From NCBI GenBank assembly GCA_001512745.1, contig LFSM01000109.1, forward strand, positions 1,943 through 40,866: DNA of 38,924 nt. Reading direction: 5' to 3'. Source of the DNA: Clostridiales bacterium DTU032 (GTDB taxonomy: Bacteria > Bacillota > Clostridia > Saccharofermentanales > DTU023). Positions 26,557-38,034 of the stretch are shown piece by piece. The position numbers and the translations under genes were made by a program. Position 1 is the first letter of the stretch. Each line of letters opens with the position of its first letter. The notes under the pieces were generated by a model that was not told the origin of the DNA, did not search any database, and saw only the letters and a list, made by a program, of their open reading frames with translations.

Positions 26557-29427
26557 ATGTCTTTACTTGAAAAAATATTCGGCACCTATTCGGAGCGTGA
26601 ACTTAAGAAAAATAAAAAAACTGTAGAAAACATTCTCAGACTCGACCATGAATATCAGAAGCTGAGTGAAAGCGAACTGAAAGGGAAAACCAATCAGTTC
26701 AAAGCCAGACTCGCTGCAGGTGAAACTCTGGATGATATTCTGCCGGAGGCTTTTGCTACGGTGCGTGAAGCATCCAGCCGTGTCTTGGGCATGAAGCATT
26801 TCCCCGTACAGATCGAGGGGGGGATTATTCTGCATCAGGGCAGAATAGCTGAAATGAAAACCGGTGAGGGAAAAACTTTGGTAGCGACCTTGCCTGTGTA
26901 TCTAAATGCCCTGAGCGGCAAAGGCGTACACATAGTTACTGTAAACGATTATCTGGCCAAACGTGATAGTGAATGGATGGGAAAGGTCTATCGCTATCTC
27001 GGTCTGAGTGTGGGCCTGGTTGTACATGGCATTGAGAAGGCGGATCGCAAACGCTCCTATGATGCTGATGTTACCTATGGCACTAACAATGAGTTCGGTT
27101 TTGATTATCTGCGTGACAATATGGTAATGAGCCTTGACCACTGTGTGCAACGTGAACTCAGCTTTGCCATTGTCGACGAAGTTGACAGTATTCTGGTAGA
27201 TGAGGCACGTACCCCGCTGATTATCTCCGGACATGGTACAGAATCATCCGAGCTTTACAGCCGGGCCAACAGCTTTGTGCGTGGTTTACGCAAAAAAGTT
27301 ATAGTGCAGAAAGATACTTTGCGTACAGCTGAAGAAATGGAAGAGATTGAAGCTGATGCAGATTATATTGTTGATGAAAAAGCGAAATCTGCTGTTCTGA
27401 CTAAGCGTGGTATTGAAAAGGCTGAAAGATATTTTGCTATAGAGAACCTTTCAGACCAGGAAAACTATGAGATTAATCATCACTTGAACAATGCGCTGAA
27501 AGCTCACGGCAATATGCATATTGATCAGGATTATGTTGTGAAAGATGGCGAAGTTATCATTGTTGATGATTTCACAGGCCGCCTTATGTTTGGCCGCCGC
27601 TACAGCAACGGCCTGCATCAGGCGATAGAGGCAAAAGAGAATGTTGAGATAAATGCAGAGAACAAGACTTTGGCCACTATCACTTTTCAGAATTATTTCC
27701 GCATGTATCAGAAGCTTTCCGGTATGACGGGAACTGCTCTGACGGAAGAAGATGAATTCCGTCAAATCTATAATCTTGACGTTATAACAATACCTACCAA
27801 TATGCCCATGATCCGCAATGACAAAGCAGATGCTGTTTTCAAAACAGAGAATGGCAAGTATATGGCTTTACTGGAGGAAGTTGCACGGGTCCACAGTACA
27901 GGACAGCCTATTCTGGTTGGTACAGTTTCAGTTGAAAAATCTGAGCTGATCTCCCGGCTTTTTAAAAAATCCGGAATTCCTCACAATGTCCTGAATGCCA
28001 AAAACCATGAACGGGAAGCTGAAATCGTGGCACAAGCCGGCCGGCTGAATGCTGTTACTATCGCAACCAACATGGCCGGACGGGGTACGGATATAATGCT
28101 GGGCGGCAACCCTGAATTTATGGCACGCGAGCAAATGCGCAAGCTGGGCTTTGAAGAAGAAATGATAGAGCAGGCCACTGCCTATAATATTACTGAAGAT
28201 GAAGAGATTCTGACCGCCAGAAAAAAATATGCTGAGCTGGAAAATAAATATGAACTGGAAATTAAAGAAGAAAAGCGCGCTGTGTTAGAAGCGGGCGGAC
28301 TTTATATTCTAGGAACAGAAAGGCATGAATCACGCCGTATAGATAATCAGCTGCGAGGACGTGCCGGACGTCAGGGTGACCCCGGAGTCAGCAGCTTTTA
28401 CTTATCATTGAATGACGACCTGATGCGTCTCTTCGGTGGAGACAGACTGGATCGTATTTTTGCTTCACTGGGAGTGGAAGAGGATGTAGAAATCAGCCAC
28501 CCTATGCTATCCAACGTTATTGAAACAGCTCAGAAACGTGTTGAAGCCAGAAACTTCGGAATACGAAAAAATGTACTTGAGTATGACGATGTCATGAACC
28601 AGCAACGCAACCTCATCTACAAACAAAGGCGCGAAGTACTTGAAGGCCGTGACCTGCATAACTACTATCAACGTATTATCTGCAGTGTGATGGAGAATAC
28701 ACTAAGTAACTTTATCGTGGATAAAGAAGAAACAGGGGACTGGGACTATGTTGGAATCAAAAGCCGCGTAAGTGATATATACGGCGACCTGCCCCTTCTT
28801 TTTGATCTGGAAGAAAAATTGCCCCAGCTGGACAGCACAGAATTTGGAGAAATATTGGCTGATCAGGCCCTGGATCGTTTGGAAGCCAGAGCAAAGGAAC
28901 TGGGTTCAGATGAGCTTTTACGTGAAGCCGAACGTGTGGTTCTTTTGCAAACAGTTGACCGGCATTGGATGGATCATATCGATGCTATGGATGATTTGCG
29001 TGACAGTATAGGGATGCGCAGTTATGCACAGCATGACCCGGTGGTCGAATACAAGCGTGAAGGCTTTGAAATGTTTGAAGATATGACAGAGGGCATTCAG
29101 GAAGATTCAGTTCGCTTGATTATGCGTGCACGCCTTATCGCCACACCGGTAGAACGTAAAGAACCGCAGATTACCAGAGAGGGCAGGGGATCAGAAGGCT
29201 ATTCGGCACAGGCAGTTGCAGCCGGAGCGGAAGCTGCGCCACCTGTTTCACGAGATGTCAGACGCAAACGTGGTAATATGGAGCCTGTCGCCGGCGGTGG
29301 TTTGCAACAAAAACCCGTAACCCGCACTGTAAAACCGGGACGAAATGATCCGTGTTGGTGTGGCAGCGGTAAAAAATATAAAAATTGCCATTTAATAGAA
29401 GATGAGCAAAATGATATAGGAGGCTAG
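26557..29427 (+). CDS. secA: Preprotein translocase ATPase SecA
   Basis: [60 protein letters not shown]-terminal SEC-C motif [16 protein letters not shown]. Confidence 0.97.
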   Translation: MSLLEKIFGTYSERELKKNKKTVENILRLDHEYQKLSESELKGKTNQFKARLAAGETLDDILPEAFATVREASSRVLGMKHFPVQIEGGIILHQGRIAEMKTGEGKTLVATLPVYLNALSGKGVHIVTVNDYLAKRDSEWMGKVYRYLGLSVGLVVHGIEKADRKRSYDADVTYGTNNEFGFDYLRDNMVMSLDHCVQRELSFAIVDEVDSILVDEARTPLIISGHGTESSELYSRANSFVRGLRKKVIVQKDTLRTAEEMEEIEADADYIVDEKAKSAVLTKRGIEKAERYFAIENLSDQENYEINHHLNNALKAHGNMHIDQDYVVKDGEVIIVDDFTGRLMFGRRYSNGLHQAIEAKENVEINAENKTLATITFQNYFRMYQKLSGMTGTALTEEDEFRQIYNLDVITIPTNMPMIRNDKADAVFKTENGKYMALLEEVARVHSTGQPILVGTVSVEKSELISRLFKKSGIPHNVLNAKNHEREAEIVAQAGRLNAVTIATNMAGRGTDIMLGGNPEFMAREQMRKLGFEEEMIEQATAYNITEDEEILTARKKYAELENKYELEIKEEKRAVLEAGGLYILGTERHESRRIDNQLRGRAGRQGDPGVSSFYLSLNDDLMRLFGGDRLDRIFASLGVEEDVEISHPMLSNVIETAQKRVEARNFGIRKNVLEYDDVMNQQRNLIYKQRREVLEGRDLHNYYQRIICSVMENTLSNFIVDKEETGDWDYVGIKSRVSDIYGDLPLLFDLEEKLPQLDSTEFGEILADQALDRLEARAKELGSDELLREAERVVLLQTVDRHWMDHIDAMDDLRDSIGMRSYAQHDPVVEYKREGFEMFEDMTEGIQEDSVRLIMRARLIATPVERKEPQITREGRGSEGYSAQAVAAGAEAAPPVSRDVRRKRGNMEPVAGGGLQQKPVTRTVKPGRNDPCWCGSGKKYKNCHLIEDEQNDIGG

Positions 29428-29429
29428 TA

Positions 29430-31415
29430 ATGTTTAACGAACAAAAGATGCAGGAAAGAGCTATTGCTGCTGTAAGAGCTTTGTCAGTAGCTGGTGTGGA
29501 AAAGGCGAAATCAGGTCATCCGGGCTTGCCTTTAGGAGTTGCGCCAATGGCGGTCGAACTTTGGTCAAATCACATGAAACATAATCCTGCTAATCCGGAC
29601 TGGTTTAACCGGGACCGTTTTATTTTATCCGGAGGGCATGGATCCATGCTCATTTATTCTTTGCTCCACCTCTATGGATATGGATTAAAAAAAGAAGATC
29701 TGGAAGAGTTTCGTCAGTGGGGCAGTAAAACACCCGGACATCCGGAATTTGGTCACACCCTTGGTGTTGAAGCAACAACCGGTCCTCTAGGTCAGGGCAT
29801 TACTATGGCTGTAGGAATGGCTATGGCTGAAAACCATCTGGCAGCGCGTTTCAATACTGAGGAACATAAGCTTATTGATCACCATACCTATGTTATCGCT
29901 GGTGACGGAGACTTAATGGAAGGTGTTTCTTCTGAAGCAGCTTCTCTGGCAGGAACATTGAAGCTGGGCAAACTGATAGTACTCTATGACGATAACAGTA
30001 TTACTATAGAAGGTTCAACAGATTTAGCCTTTACCGAGGACGTCGGCAAACGCTTTGAAGCCTACGGCTGGCATGTACTGGAAGTGACTGATGGTAATGA
30101 CTGCAGCGCTATCAGCCGGGCACTTGATGAGGCAAAAGCCCGTGAAGACCGTCCTTCACTGATTAAGGTTAAGACCATTATAGGTTATGGTTCTCCTAAA
30201 GCTAATACCGCCGGAGTGCATGGAGCTCCTCTGGGACCGGATGGTGCTAAAGAAACCTATGAATTCCTTAACTGGGATTCTTCAGATCCTTTCGCTGTAG
30301 CTGAAGATTTAACTGAATGGTTCCAGAAAAAAAAGTCGGACCTGGGCGAATCAGAGAAGGAATGGCTGGAAGTTTACAAAGCCTGGCAGCTGGCCAACCC
30401 TGATTTGGCAAAAGAACTGGCTATGCGATTAGAGCGCAACTATCCGGAAATTGATGTTGATGAGCTCTCTGATGCAGTAAGTAAAGATATCGCTACCCGC
30501 TCAGCTTCCGGAATTATTCTTAACGCTTTATATAAAAAAGGCATCCCTCTCTTTGGCGGCAGTGCTGACCTGGCACCTTCCAACATGACGATGATTGACG
30601 ATCAGGGATCATATAGCTCGGCCAGCCCGGAATGCGCAAATATTCATTTTGGCGTGCGTGAGTTTGCCATGGCCTCTATCTGCAACGGTATGGCTTTACA
30701 TGGGGGAGTACTGCCTTACAGCGCTACCTTCCTGGTTTTTTCCGACTACATGAAGGGGGCAATCCGCCTCAGTGCTTTAATGGAAATTCCGCAAGTCTTT
30801 ATTTTTACTCATGATAGTATCGGGCTGGGTGAAGACGGACCTACCCATCAGCCGGTAGAACATTTGACCATGCTGCGCTCAATTCCCGGTCTCAAGGTTT
30901 TACGCCCGGCAGGCCGTCTGGAAACAGCTGCCGCCTGGAAATATGCTGTTGAAAGCAATAAGCCCAGTGCGCTCATTCTTACCCGCCAGACTGTAGCTTC
31001 AGCCGAAACAAATGCTAAACGTTCCCTGCGCGGTGCTTATGTCGTACGTGATGTTAAGGACTATGAGGCGATTATTATGGCTTCAGGTTCAGAACTTGAA
31101 CTGGCTCTGGCAGCAGCTGATCTCCTGGAAGCTGAAGGCCACCCGGTGAGAGTTGTCTCCATGATGTCCTTTGAGCTTTTTGAAGAGCAGGATGCTGCTT
31201 ATAAGGAGCGGGTGCTGCCGGCAGCAATGCGCAAGCGCCTTGCAGTTGAAGCTGCAGCTGACATGTCCTGGTACAAGTATGTTGGTTTAGACGGCGATGT
31301 CATAGGCCTGAATCACTTTGGTGCCTCTGCTCCGGCGAATATCCTCTTCGAAAAGTTTGGCTTTACAGCAGAGAATGTTGCCCAACGTTGTTTGAAACTG
31401 ATAGAAAAAGACTAA
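29430..31415 (+). CDS. tkt: Transketolase (single-chain)
   Basis: [65 protein letters not shown]. Confidence 0.95.
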   Translation: MFNEQKMQERAIAAVRALSVAGVEKAKSGHPGLPLGVAPMAVELWSNHMKHNPANPDWFNRDRFILSGGHGSMLIYSLLHLYGYGLKKEDLEEFRQWGSKTPGHPEFGHTLGVEATTGPLGQGITMAVGMAMAENHLAARFNTEEHKLIDHHTYVIAGDGDLMEGVSSEAASLAGTLKLGKLIVLYDDNSITIEGSTDLAFTEDVGKRFEAYGWHVLEVTDGNDCSAISRALDEAKAREDRPSLIKVKTIIGYGSPKANTAGVHGAPLGPDGAKETYEFLNWDSSDPFAVAEDLTEWFQKKKSDLGESEKEWLEVYKAWQLANPDLAKELAMRLERNYPEIDVDELSDAVSKDIATRSASGIILNALYKKGIPLFGGSADLAPSNMTMIDDQGSYSSASPECANIHFGVREFAMASICNGMALHGGVLPYSATFLVFSDYMKGAIRLSALMEIPQVFIFTHDSIGLGEDGPTHQPVEHLTMLRSIPGLKVLRPAGRLETAAAWKYAVESNKPSALILTRQTVASAETNAKRSLRGAYVVRDVKDYEAIIMASGSELELALAAADLLEAEGHPVRVVSMMSFELFEEQDAAYKERVLPAAMRKRLAVEAAADMSWYKYVGLDGDVIGLNHFGASAPANILFEKFGFTAENVAQRCLKLIEKD

Positions 31416-31442
31416 GGCTCAAGAAATATAATTGATAAAAAA

Positions 31443-31480
31443 TGAACAGCACTCCGTTAATAAGACGGGGTGCTGTTTTT
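31443..31480 (+). terminator. Rho-independent terminator of tkt
   Basis: AACAGCACTCCGT-TAATAAG-ACGGGGTGCTGTT plus T run. Confidence 0.85.
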
Positions 31481-31555
31481 TGGAGCCGAAGGTGGGAGTC
31501 GAACCCACGACCTATTCATTACGAGTGAATTGCTCTACCACTGAGCCACTTCGGC
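31481..31555 (-). tRNA. tRNA-Thr (anticodon CGT)
   Basis: Reverse complement GCCGAAGTGGCTCAGTGGTAGAGCAATTCACTCGTAATGAATAGGTCGTGGGTTCGACTCCCACCTTCGGCTCCA. Cloverleaf complete, anticodon loop CTCGTAA, encoded CCA. Confidence 0.95.
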
Positions 31556-31565
31556 AAGCCATATT

Positions 31566-31594
31566 ATCTTAGCCGCGGCACTTTGCCTTGTCAA
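31566..31594 (-). promoter_or_regulatory. Putative promoter for tRNA-Thr
   Basis: Minus strand TTGACA, 17-nt spacer, TAAGAT. Confidence 0.65.
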
Positions 31595-31601
31595 GCAAAA
31601 A

Positions 31602-31634
31602 GAATAACCCCGCCTTTCGCAAGCGGGGTTATTC
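31602..31634 (-). terminator. Rho-independent terminator of ferritin gene
   Basis: GAATAACCCCGC-9nt-GCGGGGTTATTC, perfect 12-bp stem, TTTTTGC following on the minus strand. Confidence 0.88.
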
Positions 31635-31681
31635 CTACGGGACTGCTAATGTCAGTCCTGTGCTTCGAGGAGACGTATATG

Positions 31682-32203
31682 TTAGGAGAGCAGGGGAACT
31701 TCTTCTCCTGACCACTCACGCTTAGCTTTCCGGTCATCAAAGGCGAGCAGGCCTGCAATGTGTCCTTGTGTGCGTTCTACACCCATAACATTATCGTTAG
31801 CGTTCACTTCTTCTTCAACCTGTTCATTTATATACCATTGGAGGAATAAATGGGCTGCTCTGTCGCCATCTTTCTCGGCTTGTTCATCCATTTTGTTAAT
31901 GCTTTTAGTTATGTACTCTTCATGTTTAAGAGCTGCCTGGAACAAATCTAAGATGGAATTCCATTCTTTGGGCGCTTCGGCTAACTGTAAAAGCTCTACT
32001 GGTTCACCTCTCATAGTGAGGTAGCGTACAAAACCTTCGGCATGGGCCAGCTCTTCTTTGTATTGAATTTCCATCCAATGTCCGGCACCTACCCAGTTGT
32101 TCTGATTTAACCATTCGCTCATAGCGAGATAGATAAAAGCAGAATCATATTCAAGTTTGATCTGTTGATTAAATAATTTGTTAAGTTCCTTTGTCATTTT
32201 CAT
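31682..32203 (-). CDS. ftnA: Ferritin
   Basis: LNKLFNQQIKLEYDSAFIYLAMSEWLNQNNWVGAGHWMEIQYKEELAHAEGFVRYLTMRGEPVEL, YINEQVEEE. Bacterial ferritin four-helix motifs. Confidence 0.93.
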   Translation of the reverse strand: MKMTKELNKLFNQQIKLEYDSAFIYLAMSEWLNQNNWVGAGHWMEIQYKEELAHAEGFVRYLTMRGEPVELLQLAEAPKEWNSILDLFQAALKHEEYITKSINKMDEQAEKDGDRAAHLFLQWYINEQVEEEVNANDNVMGVERTQGHIAGLLAFDDRKAKREWSGEEVPLLS

Positions 32204-32399
32204 GTGACGAATCTCCTTCTGCTAAGTAAAAATATAAATCCTGAATTTGAATATACCTTAAGTTCTATTCATGTATAAGCTCTGTTACTTGAGTTACATG
32301 ACAAAACACTGATATAGTTGAAAAAATGACTCGAGGGGCTTGGAAATATCCTACTTGTGTTAGAGTTATTATGATAGTGCTGAGAGGTGGATCAGACAC

Positions 32400-34820
32400 A
32401 TGAGGATGATGGAAATTCGTTGCACGGATCCCTTCGGAAAAGCGGGAGCTGCAGGCAGCGGGGATAGAATAATTCTAGCTAAACGTGGAACGGCTATCCT
32501 TTATTTTGATGCGGCAAATTTGGCTTTACCACCCAATGTATCCATACAGGCAGCACTGTGTGCGCGCAACGCGGCCTTGTCTGATCCCGGAAAAAAGAAG
32601 TTTTTCCAGGCATTTTACGAGGATGAAATTCCTTCTCTGCCCAATTCATTTGAAAAAAAGATTGCTGCCATTACAGCAGTGCCCGGTTTGTCTTTTCTTT
32701 TTGCCAATGACATTACACAAAAGCTGCTGCGCGGTGTAATCAGCGATGAAGATAAAGGCTTATTAATACTTCCCGGAGCGGTGGGAGCAGAAGCCAATAT
32801 TCTGGCTCAGCGTCTGGACTGGAATCTTTTGTTAGACGACTCTGCCGATGTAGTCAGCCAACGCAATCACATTTTGCAATTAAAAGAACGCCTTGACTTT
32901 AGCAGGAGTCAACTAGCGGAAACTGCTCAGGGAAAACTCTACCTTACACGGTCTGAATTGATATCTGTCCTGCAGGATCCTGCACTTAAAGGAGGTGTTC
33001 CAACTGACCTGGTATCTGCTGCGGAAGAGATACGACAGCTGGAGCGCCAGCTCCAAAAGCTCAGGGAGAAGGATGAAGAATTGCGTGACGAACAGCGCAG
33101 CTTAATTCTTTTATCGATTAAAAACGACTATGAGAGTCTTCTGAAACTTAGACAGGATCTGGAGGACCTGGAAAGCAATGCATCACACTATGCGCGGAGC
33201 ATCACAGGGCAGGGTCAGGATATCACGGTACATGAGTTAACACAGCTCATAGCCTTATATCAGGATTACCGGGAAAGAGAAACGAAAAAAGAAGCCCAGC
33301 GCGAGGAAGTTGAAAAAATACAGAAAGACCGTTATCAATGGGAACAGAAACGCATTCTATCAGAGTATAAAGTCAAACAATTACAGGAAAAAGTGGCTGC
33401 ATTCAATATTGAACAGGAAAAATTAATCTCTGAGGCAGAAGAGAAAAACGAAAGAGAAAGAAGCAGAGAAAACACAGGACCTTCTGAAGAAAAGGCTATA
33501 GGGGCAAAACACCTTCTTTTATTAGCTGGTCTGGCTCTAATTTTCCTTGCCTTAATGCTTTTCAAGAGTAGGCAGATTATAGCGATTATCTGCTTTGTAC
33601 TGGCCGGACTTGTCCTGACCAGATCTGCTTTTCTCTTCGCCCGCCCCATTTTCAAGAGGAAGACTGAGTTGAGCGGGAGTTTGGCGGACAGCTTGCGTCA
33701 TCCACTGAAAGCTGAGCTTGATAATCGGCTGACAGAACAGCTGGCAGAGCAAACAGCACTATGGCGTACAGCATTAGCTGAAGCCGACCGCCTGGCAGCA
33801 AATCTTAAGCGGAATCAGATTGCCCTGCATTCTCTTGAAGAAAGCCAGATGCAGGCAGCGAATGAGTTCCTGGGACAATTATCTCTATATGCTGATATCG
33901 ATAATATAAATGATGCGGAATATGTGCTGGATGCTCTCCGTGATCAAAGGCAGTCAGAAAGTTCTTACGATAAGTCAGTTTCAGAACTTTTGCGCCAGAT
34001 AGCAGATGTGCGTAAAGGACGAACTGATTCAGATATGCTGCGTGAATACGAACATGCCTGTGAAGAGCTTTATGGCACCATGCTAACAGGAGACAGCAGC
34101 GAAAACCAGAACATTAACCAGCGTTCACAGGCTTTAAATTATGATAAAAACCGGGCCAGAAGAATTGAAATCGAGCGTGTTGAGTTATCACAGGACATTT
34201 CCCGCCATAAACAGCAGCTGAAAGAGAAGAAAGAGTCTTTAAAAGAGGAAGAAGAGTTTTTGGCCCAGACTCCAAAACTCACCCGCAGACGGGATTTTCT
34301 GGAACAGAGTTTATGGCAAGAGATCGAGGACATCGAGCTGCTGGACCTGGCGATAACAGTGCTCGACTTCCTTTATCTTCAATGGGGAGCATTTCCGCTG
34401 GAACATGTCCGCACTCTGACTTTGAATTACAGCAGACGCCTTCAGGGTATGCAATCTGTTGAGCAGGAAAGAGATGATTGCTTAATTGAGGAGCAGCGGG
34501 GAATCAGAAGGGGAGAGCTGGATATTTTTAAAGCTGTAAAAACCAGGGAAAGAGAACTCTCACTGATCAACAATTCTCCTTCAGATGTTGTTTACCTTGC
34601 CTTTCGGATGGCTTTGCTGGATTGGAAAGGAAGAGACCAGCTTACACCCTTGTTAATTTTTGATTTGCCATTATTTAATACTGCCACCCGAATCAACGAG
34701 TTACTTAATCTGCTGGATGAACGTATGTTGGATCTATCAGCACAGTCGATCTTTTTTACATCAAATAATCTTCTGGCAGAAGCCGCCCGTGAACGCCGGA
34801 TTCCGGTACATAGTTTTTAA
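32400..34820 (+). CDS. YhaN/Rad50-like coiled-coil protein with internal TM hairpin, ATPase motifs degenerate
   Basis: Long coiled coils flanking LLLLAGLALIFLALMLF/IIAIICFVLAGLVLT. C-terminal VVYLAFRMALLDWKGRDQLTPLLIFDLPLFNTATRINELLNLLDERMLDLSAQSIFFTSNNLL mirrors the YhaN C-terminal ATPase half. Confidence 0.65.
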   Translation: MRMMEIRCTDPFGKAGAAGSGDRIILAKRGTAILYFDAANLALPPNVSIQAALCARNAALSDPGKKKFFQAFYEDEIPSLPNSFEKKIAAITAVPGLSFLFANDITQKLLRGVISDEDKGLLILPGAVGAEANILAQRLDWNLLLDDSADVVSQRNHILQLKERLDFSRSQLAETAQGKLYLTRSELISVLQDPALKGGVPTDLVSAAEEIRQLERQLQKLREKDEELRDEQRSLILLSIKNDYESLLKLRQDLEDLESNASHYARSITGQGQDITVHELTQLIALYQDYRERETKKEAQREEVEKIQKDRYQWEQKRILSEYKVKQLQEKVAAFNIEQEKLISEAEEKNERERSRENTGPSEEKAIGAKHLLLLAGLALIFLALMLFKSRQIIAIICFVLAGLVLTRSAFLFARPIFKRKTELSGSLADSLRHPLKAELDNRLTEQLAEQTALWRTALAEADRLAANLKRNQIALHSLEESQMQAANEFLGQLSLYADIDNINDAEYVLDALRDQRQSESSYDKSVSELLRQIADVRKGRTDSDMLREYEHACEELYGTMLTGDSSENQNINQRSQALNYDKNRARRIEIERVELSQDISRHKQQLKEKKESLKEEEEFLAQTPKLTRRRDFLEQSLWQEIEDIELLDLAITVLDFLYLQWGAFPLEHVRTLTLNYSRRLQGMQSVEQERDDCLIEEQRGIRRGELDIFKAVKTRERELSLINNSPSDVVYLAFRMALLDWKGRDQLTPLLIFDLPLFNTATRINELLNLLDERMLDLSAQSIFFTSNNLLAEAARERRIPVHSF

Positions 34821-34863
34821 TCAGCCAACTTGATTACTTAATGCTTTACTATCCAGAATTAAG

Positions 34864-34892
34864 TTCAAAATCTACAAAAAAAGTCATATAAT
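34864..34892 (+). promoter_or_regulatory. Putative promoter of tdh-kbl
   Basis: TTCAAA, 17-nt spacer, TATAAT. Confidence 0.6.
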
Positions 34893-34937
34893 GTATTTAA
34901 AGAAGCAGCAATACGCTTAATGTTGAGGAGGAATGTA

Positions 34938-35990
34938 ATGAGTGAATCAATGTATGCTCTGGTTAAGCCGGAGCGTAAAGAGGGACTTGAGCTCAGCAGG
35001 GTAGCTATACCTGAATGCACGGCTATTGATGTAAAAATAGAGATTTTGAAAACTGCAATCTGTGGTACCGATCTCCATATTTACAACTGGGATGAGTGGT
35101 CACAAACTAATATTAAGCCACCTCTGGTGATTGGTCATGAGTATGTGGGAAGAGTTGTTGAAACAGGATCAATGGTTTCAACGATCGAAGTAGGGGATCT
35201 TGTGTCAGGAGAAGGCCATATAGTCTGCGGAGTTTGCCGGAATTGCCGCGCCGGTCGCCGTGTCTTGTGCCCAAACACGAAGGGTGTTGGTGTGAACCGC
35301 AATGGTGCTTTTGCGGAGTACCTTGTCATTCCTGAACAAAACGTTGTGAAGATCCTGCCCGGTGTTCCCGAAGATATCGTGGCACTATTTGACCCCTTTG
35401 GCAACGCCGTTTATACAGCACTCATGTTTCCGCTGGTCGGTGAAGATGTTTTAGTAACTGGAGCCGGACCGATCGGAATCATGGCAGCGGCAGTAGCTCG
35501 TTTTTGTGGAGCCAGGAATGTTGTTCTGACAGACATCATGCCTGAACGCCTCGAACTGGCACATACCGTCGTTCCTGACATTCGCACTGTGGATACGACT
35601 AAAGAAAAACTACGGGATTTGATGCCTGAACTCAAGATGACAGAAGGCTTTGATATCGGTTTGGAAATGTCAGGTTCCGCTTTAGCGCTGAACGAGATGA
35701 TAAATAGTATGATTACAGGCGGGAAAATTTCCATGCTGGGCTTCCAAAAACCAGGTACAGTAATTGATTGGAATAAAATAGTTATGGGAAGTTTGACACT
35801 ACGTGGAGTTTACGGACGAGACATGTTCGAAACCTGGTATAAGATGCAGGCTTTGGTCCAGGCTGGTCTGGATCTGTCTCCGCTGATCACACATCGTTTT
35901 GACTTCCGCGATTTTGAAAAAGGTTTTGCTGCCATGAATAGTGGTAAGTCCGGCAAGGTTTTGCTGGATTGGACCACTGCCAGAGATTAA
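34938..35990 (+). CDS. tdh: L-threonine 3-dehydrogenase (zinc-dependent MDR)
   Basis: [75 protein letters not shown] before ATG 34938. Confidence 0.93.
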   Translation: MSESMYALVKPERKEGLELSRVAIPECTAIDVKIEILKTAICGTDLHIYNWDEWSQTNIKPPLVIGHEYVGRVVETGSMVSTIEVGDLVSGEGHIVCGVCRNCRAGRRVLCPNTKGVGVNRNGAFAEYLVIPEQNVVKILPGVPEDIVALFDPFGNAVYTALMFPLVGEDVLVTGAGPIGIMAAAVARFCGARNVVLTDIMPERLELAHTVVPDIRTVDTTKEKLRDLMPELKMTEGFDIGLEMSGSALALNEMINSMITGGKISMLGFQKPGTVIDWNKIVMGSLTLRGVYGRDMFETWYKMQALVQAGLDLSPLITHRFDFRDFEKGFAAMNSGKSGKVLLDWTTARD

Positions 35991-36003
35991 GAAAGGGTCT
36001 GAT

Positions 36004-37191
36004 ATGAAAAAGGGACTGAAAATTATCCAGAACAATTTAGATGAGCTGAAAAAATCCGGTCTATATAGCGAGGAACGCATTTTAACAGTGCCTCAGGGAA
36101 GCACGATCGATACTACGGAAACCGAGGGCGTTATCAATATGTGTGCTAACAACTATCTTGGCTTGGCAAACAGCCCGGAGCTGATAGCAGCAGCCAAGGC
36201 CAGCTATGACCGCTGGGGTTATGGCATGTCATCGGTACGTTTTATTTGCGGCACACAAGCACAACATAAGGAATTGGAAAGGGAACTGGCTAAATTCTTC
36301 GGCTTTGAAGACGCTATTCTCTATTCTTCCTGTTTTGACGCTAATGGGGGCCTCTTTGAAACTCTGCTGACTGAGGAGGACGCAATTATCTCGGATGAGC
36401 TCAATCACGCCAGCATAATTGATGGTATCAGGTTGTCCAAAGCTAAGCGTTATCGCTATAACAATAACGATATGGCCCACTTGGAGCAGTGTCTGAAAGA
36501 AGCTGATGCAGACGGAGCCCGCATTAAATTGATCGCCACGGATGGCGTCTTTTCCATGGATGGCATTATCGCTGATCTCAAGTCGATTTGTGATCTAGCT
36601 GATAAATATGATGCTTTAGTGATGGTTGATGATTCCCACGCTTCCGGATTTGTCGGGAAAAAAGGTAAGGGAACACCTGAATATTGCGATGTTATGGGGC
36701 GGGTCGACATTATGACCAGCACTTTGGGCAAGGCTATGGGCGGAGCCTCAGGTGGTTTTACTCTGGCAAATAAGGATATCGTAGCCTGGCTCAGGCAGAA
36801 AAGCCGGCCTTATCTTTTTTCTAACACTCTAGCACCTGCAATCGTTGCTACATCGCTGAAAGTTCTGGATATGCTTGTGCGCGACAGTTATCTGATTGAT
36901 CGGGTTAATGCCAATACCCTATATTTCCGCAAGGAAATTGAAGAACTTGGTCTGGAGATTATTCCGGGTACCCACCCGATTGTGCCGGTTATGGTCTACG
37001 ATGCGAAAAAAGCTCTGGATGTCGCAGATTTCATGCTGAAGAAGGGAATTTATGTTGTAGCCTTCAAATTCCCTGTAGTGCCCCAAGGCCTGGCGCGTAT
37101 ACGCTGTCAGATTTCAGCTGCCCACACCAAGGAAGAATTAGATGCTGCCTTGACGGCTTTTGCTGAAGCTAAGAAAGAATTTGACCTCTAA
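36004..37191 (+). CDS. kbl: Glycine C-acetyltransferase (2-amino-3-ketobutyrate CoA ligase)
   Basis: [69 protein letters not shown] opens at 35941 inside tdh; ATG 36004 follows AAAGGG. Confidence 0.95.
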   Translation: MKKGLKIIQNNLDELKKSGLYSEERILTVPQGSTIDTTETEGVINMCANNYLGLANSPELIAAAKASYDRWGYGMSSVRFICGTQAQHKELERELAKFFGFEDAILYSSCFDANGGLFETLLTEEDAIISDELNHASIIDGIRLSKAKRYRYNNNDMAHLEQCLKEADADGARIKLIATDGVFSMDGIIADLKSICDLADKYDALVMVDDSHASGFVGKKGKGTPEYCDVMGRVDIMTSTLGKAMGGASGGFTLANKDIVAWLRQKSRPYLFSNTLAPAIVATSLKVLDMLVRDSYLIDRVNANTLYFRKEIEELGLEIIPGTHPIVPVMVYDAKKALDVADFMLKKGIYVVAFKFPVVPQGLARIRCQISAAHTKEELDAALTAFAEAKKEFDL

Positions 37192-37219
37192 AAAGCTGTA
37201 TTAAGCATTTCTGGCAAGA

Positions 37220-37256
37220 AAAAAGCTCCTGATCAAATGTAGTCAGGAGCTTTTTT
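37220..37256 (+). terminator. Bidirectional Rho-independent terminator between kbl and rubrerythrin
   Basis: AAAAAGCTCCTGA-loop-TCAGGAGCTTTTTT; A/T tracts on both sides. Confidence 0.85.
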
Positions 37257-37273
37257 AAGCGGGAAATTCAGCT

Positions 37274-37774
37274 TTAGTACTTAATGAATTTATCGCCGGG
37301 GACGCCGCAGATTTTGCATTTGTCCGGCACGAACTTCTCTATATTTCCGCAGACAGGGCAGAGATAGTAGAAGATTTCTTCGGCATCTGAATCTAAATTG
37401 TCGAGAGCTTCCTGATATAGGCCGGCGTGTACTTCTTCGGCTTTCAGGGCATAAGTGAATGATCTTACGGCCTGGGAATTGCCTTCGGCTTCAGCCTGCT
37501 CGACAAAAGGCGGATACATGCTTGTATATTCGTAGGTTTCACCTTCGACACCATCTTTTAGATTTTCAGCAGTGGTGCCGACCTTGCCTGCAACCTTAAA
37601 GTGGCTGATGGCGTGAATAGTCTCAGCATCAGCAGCAGCTCTGAACAGTTTTGCGGCATTGGTGAAACCATCTTTTTCAGCCTTCTCGGCATATGCTGTG
37701 TACTTTCTGTTTGCTTCTGATTCACCTGTAAAGGCTGTCATCAGATTGTCATAAGTTGTTGTTTTTTCACTCAT
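37274..37774 (-). CDS. rbr: Rubrerythrin
   Basis: MSEKTTTYDNLMTAFTGESEANRKYTAYAEKAEKDG... diiron domain and C-terminal rubredoxin-like YLCPVCGNIEKFVPDKCKICGVPGDKF. SD AGGAGGAAAAATTAATG at internal start 37774. The open frame continues to 38008. Confidence 0.9.
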   Translation of the reverse strand: MSEKTTTYDNLMTAFTGESEANRKYTAYAEKAEKDGFTNAAKLFRAAADAETIHAISHFKVAGKVGTTAENLKDGVEGETYEYTSMYPPFVEQAEAEGNSQAVRSFTYALKAEEVHAGLYQEALDNLDSDAEEIFYYLCPVCGNIEKFVPDKCKICGVPGDKFIKY

Positions 37775-38018
37775 TAATTTTTCCTCCTGAGATTTTTCAT
37801 ATTTTCCTAAAAGCATTTCTACAGTTTCGCGAGGGAAGCCTTGAAGCTGATCCTTTTCTAGCAGAGACAGTAGAAATTGCTTTGAGTTTTCTGTCTGGGG
37901 CAAAAGAAATCCTGATTCGCGCAGAAGTTCCTCTGCCATGATATGGTTTGATTTCTCTATGGCGACAGCAAGCTTGCCGGGTAACGTAGCCGCAAATTTT
38001 ACATACATACTTCGCCAT
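37775..38018 (-). pseudogene. Putative frameshifted small ORF/N-terminal extension upstream of rubrerythrin (MAKYVCKICGYV...//...KLAVAIEKSNHIMAEELLRESGF...)
   Basis: Good SD AGGAGATATTTTAATG at 38018 starts MAKYVCKICGYVT. Plausible protein continues in the +1 frame through the rubrerythrin start. Confidence 0.45.
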
Positions 38019-38034
38019 TAAAATATCTCCTATA

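Noticed and set aside
31602-31634. Perfect 12-bp palindrome considered as a regulatory element
   Set aside because: Position after the ferritin stop with a minus-strand T run makes it an ordinary terminator.
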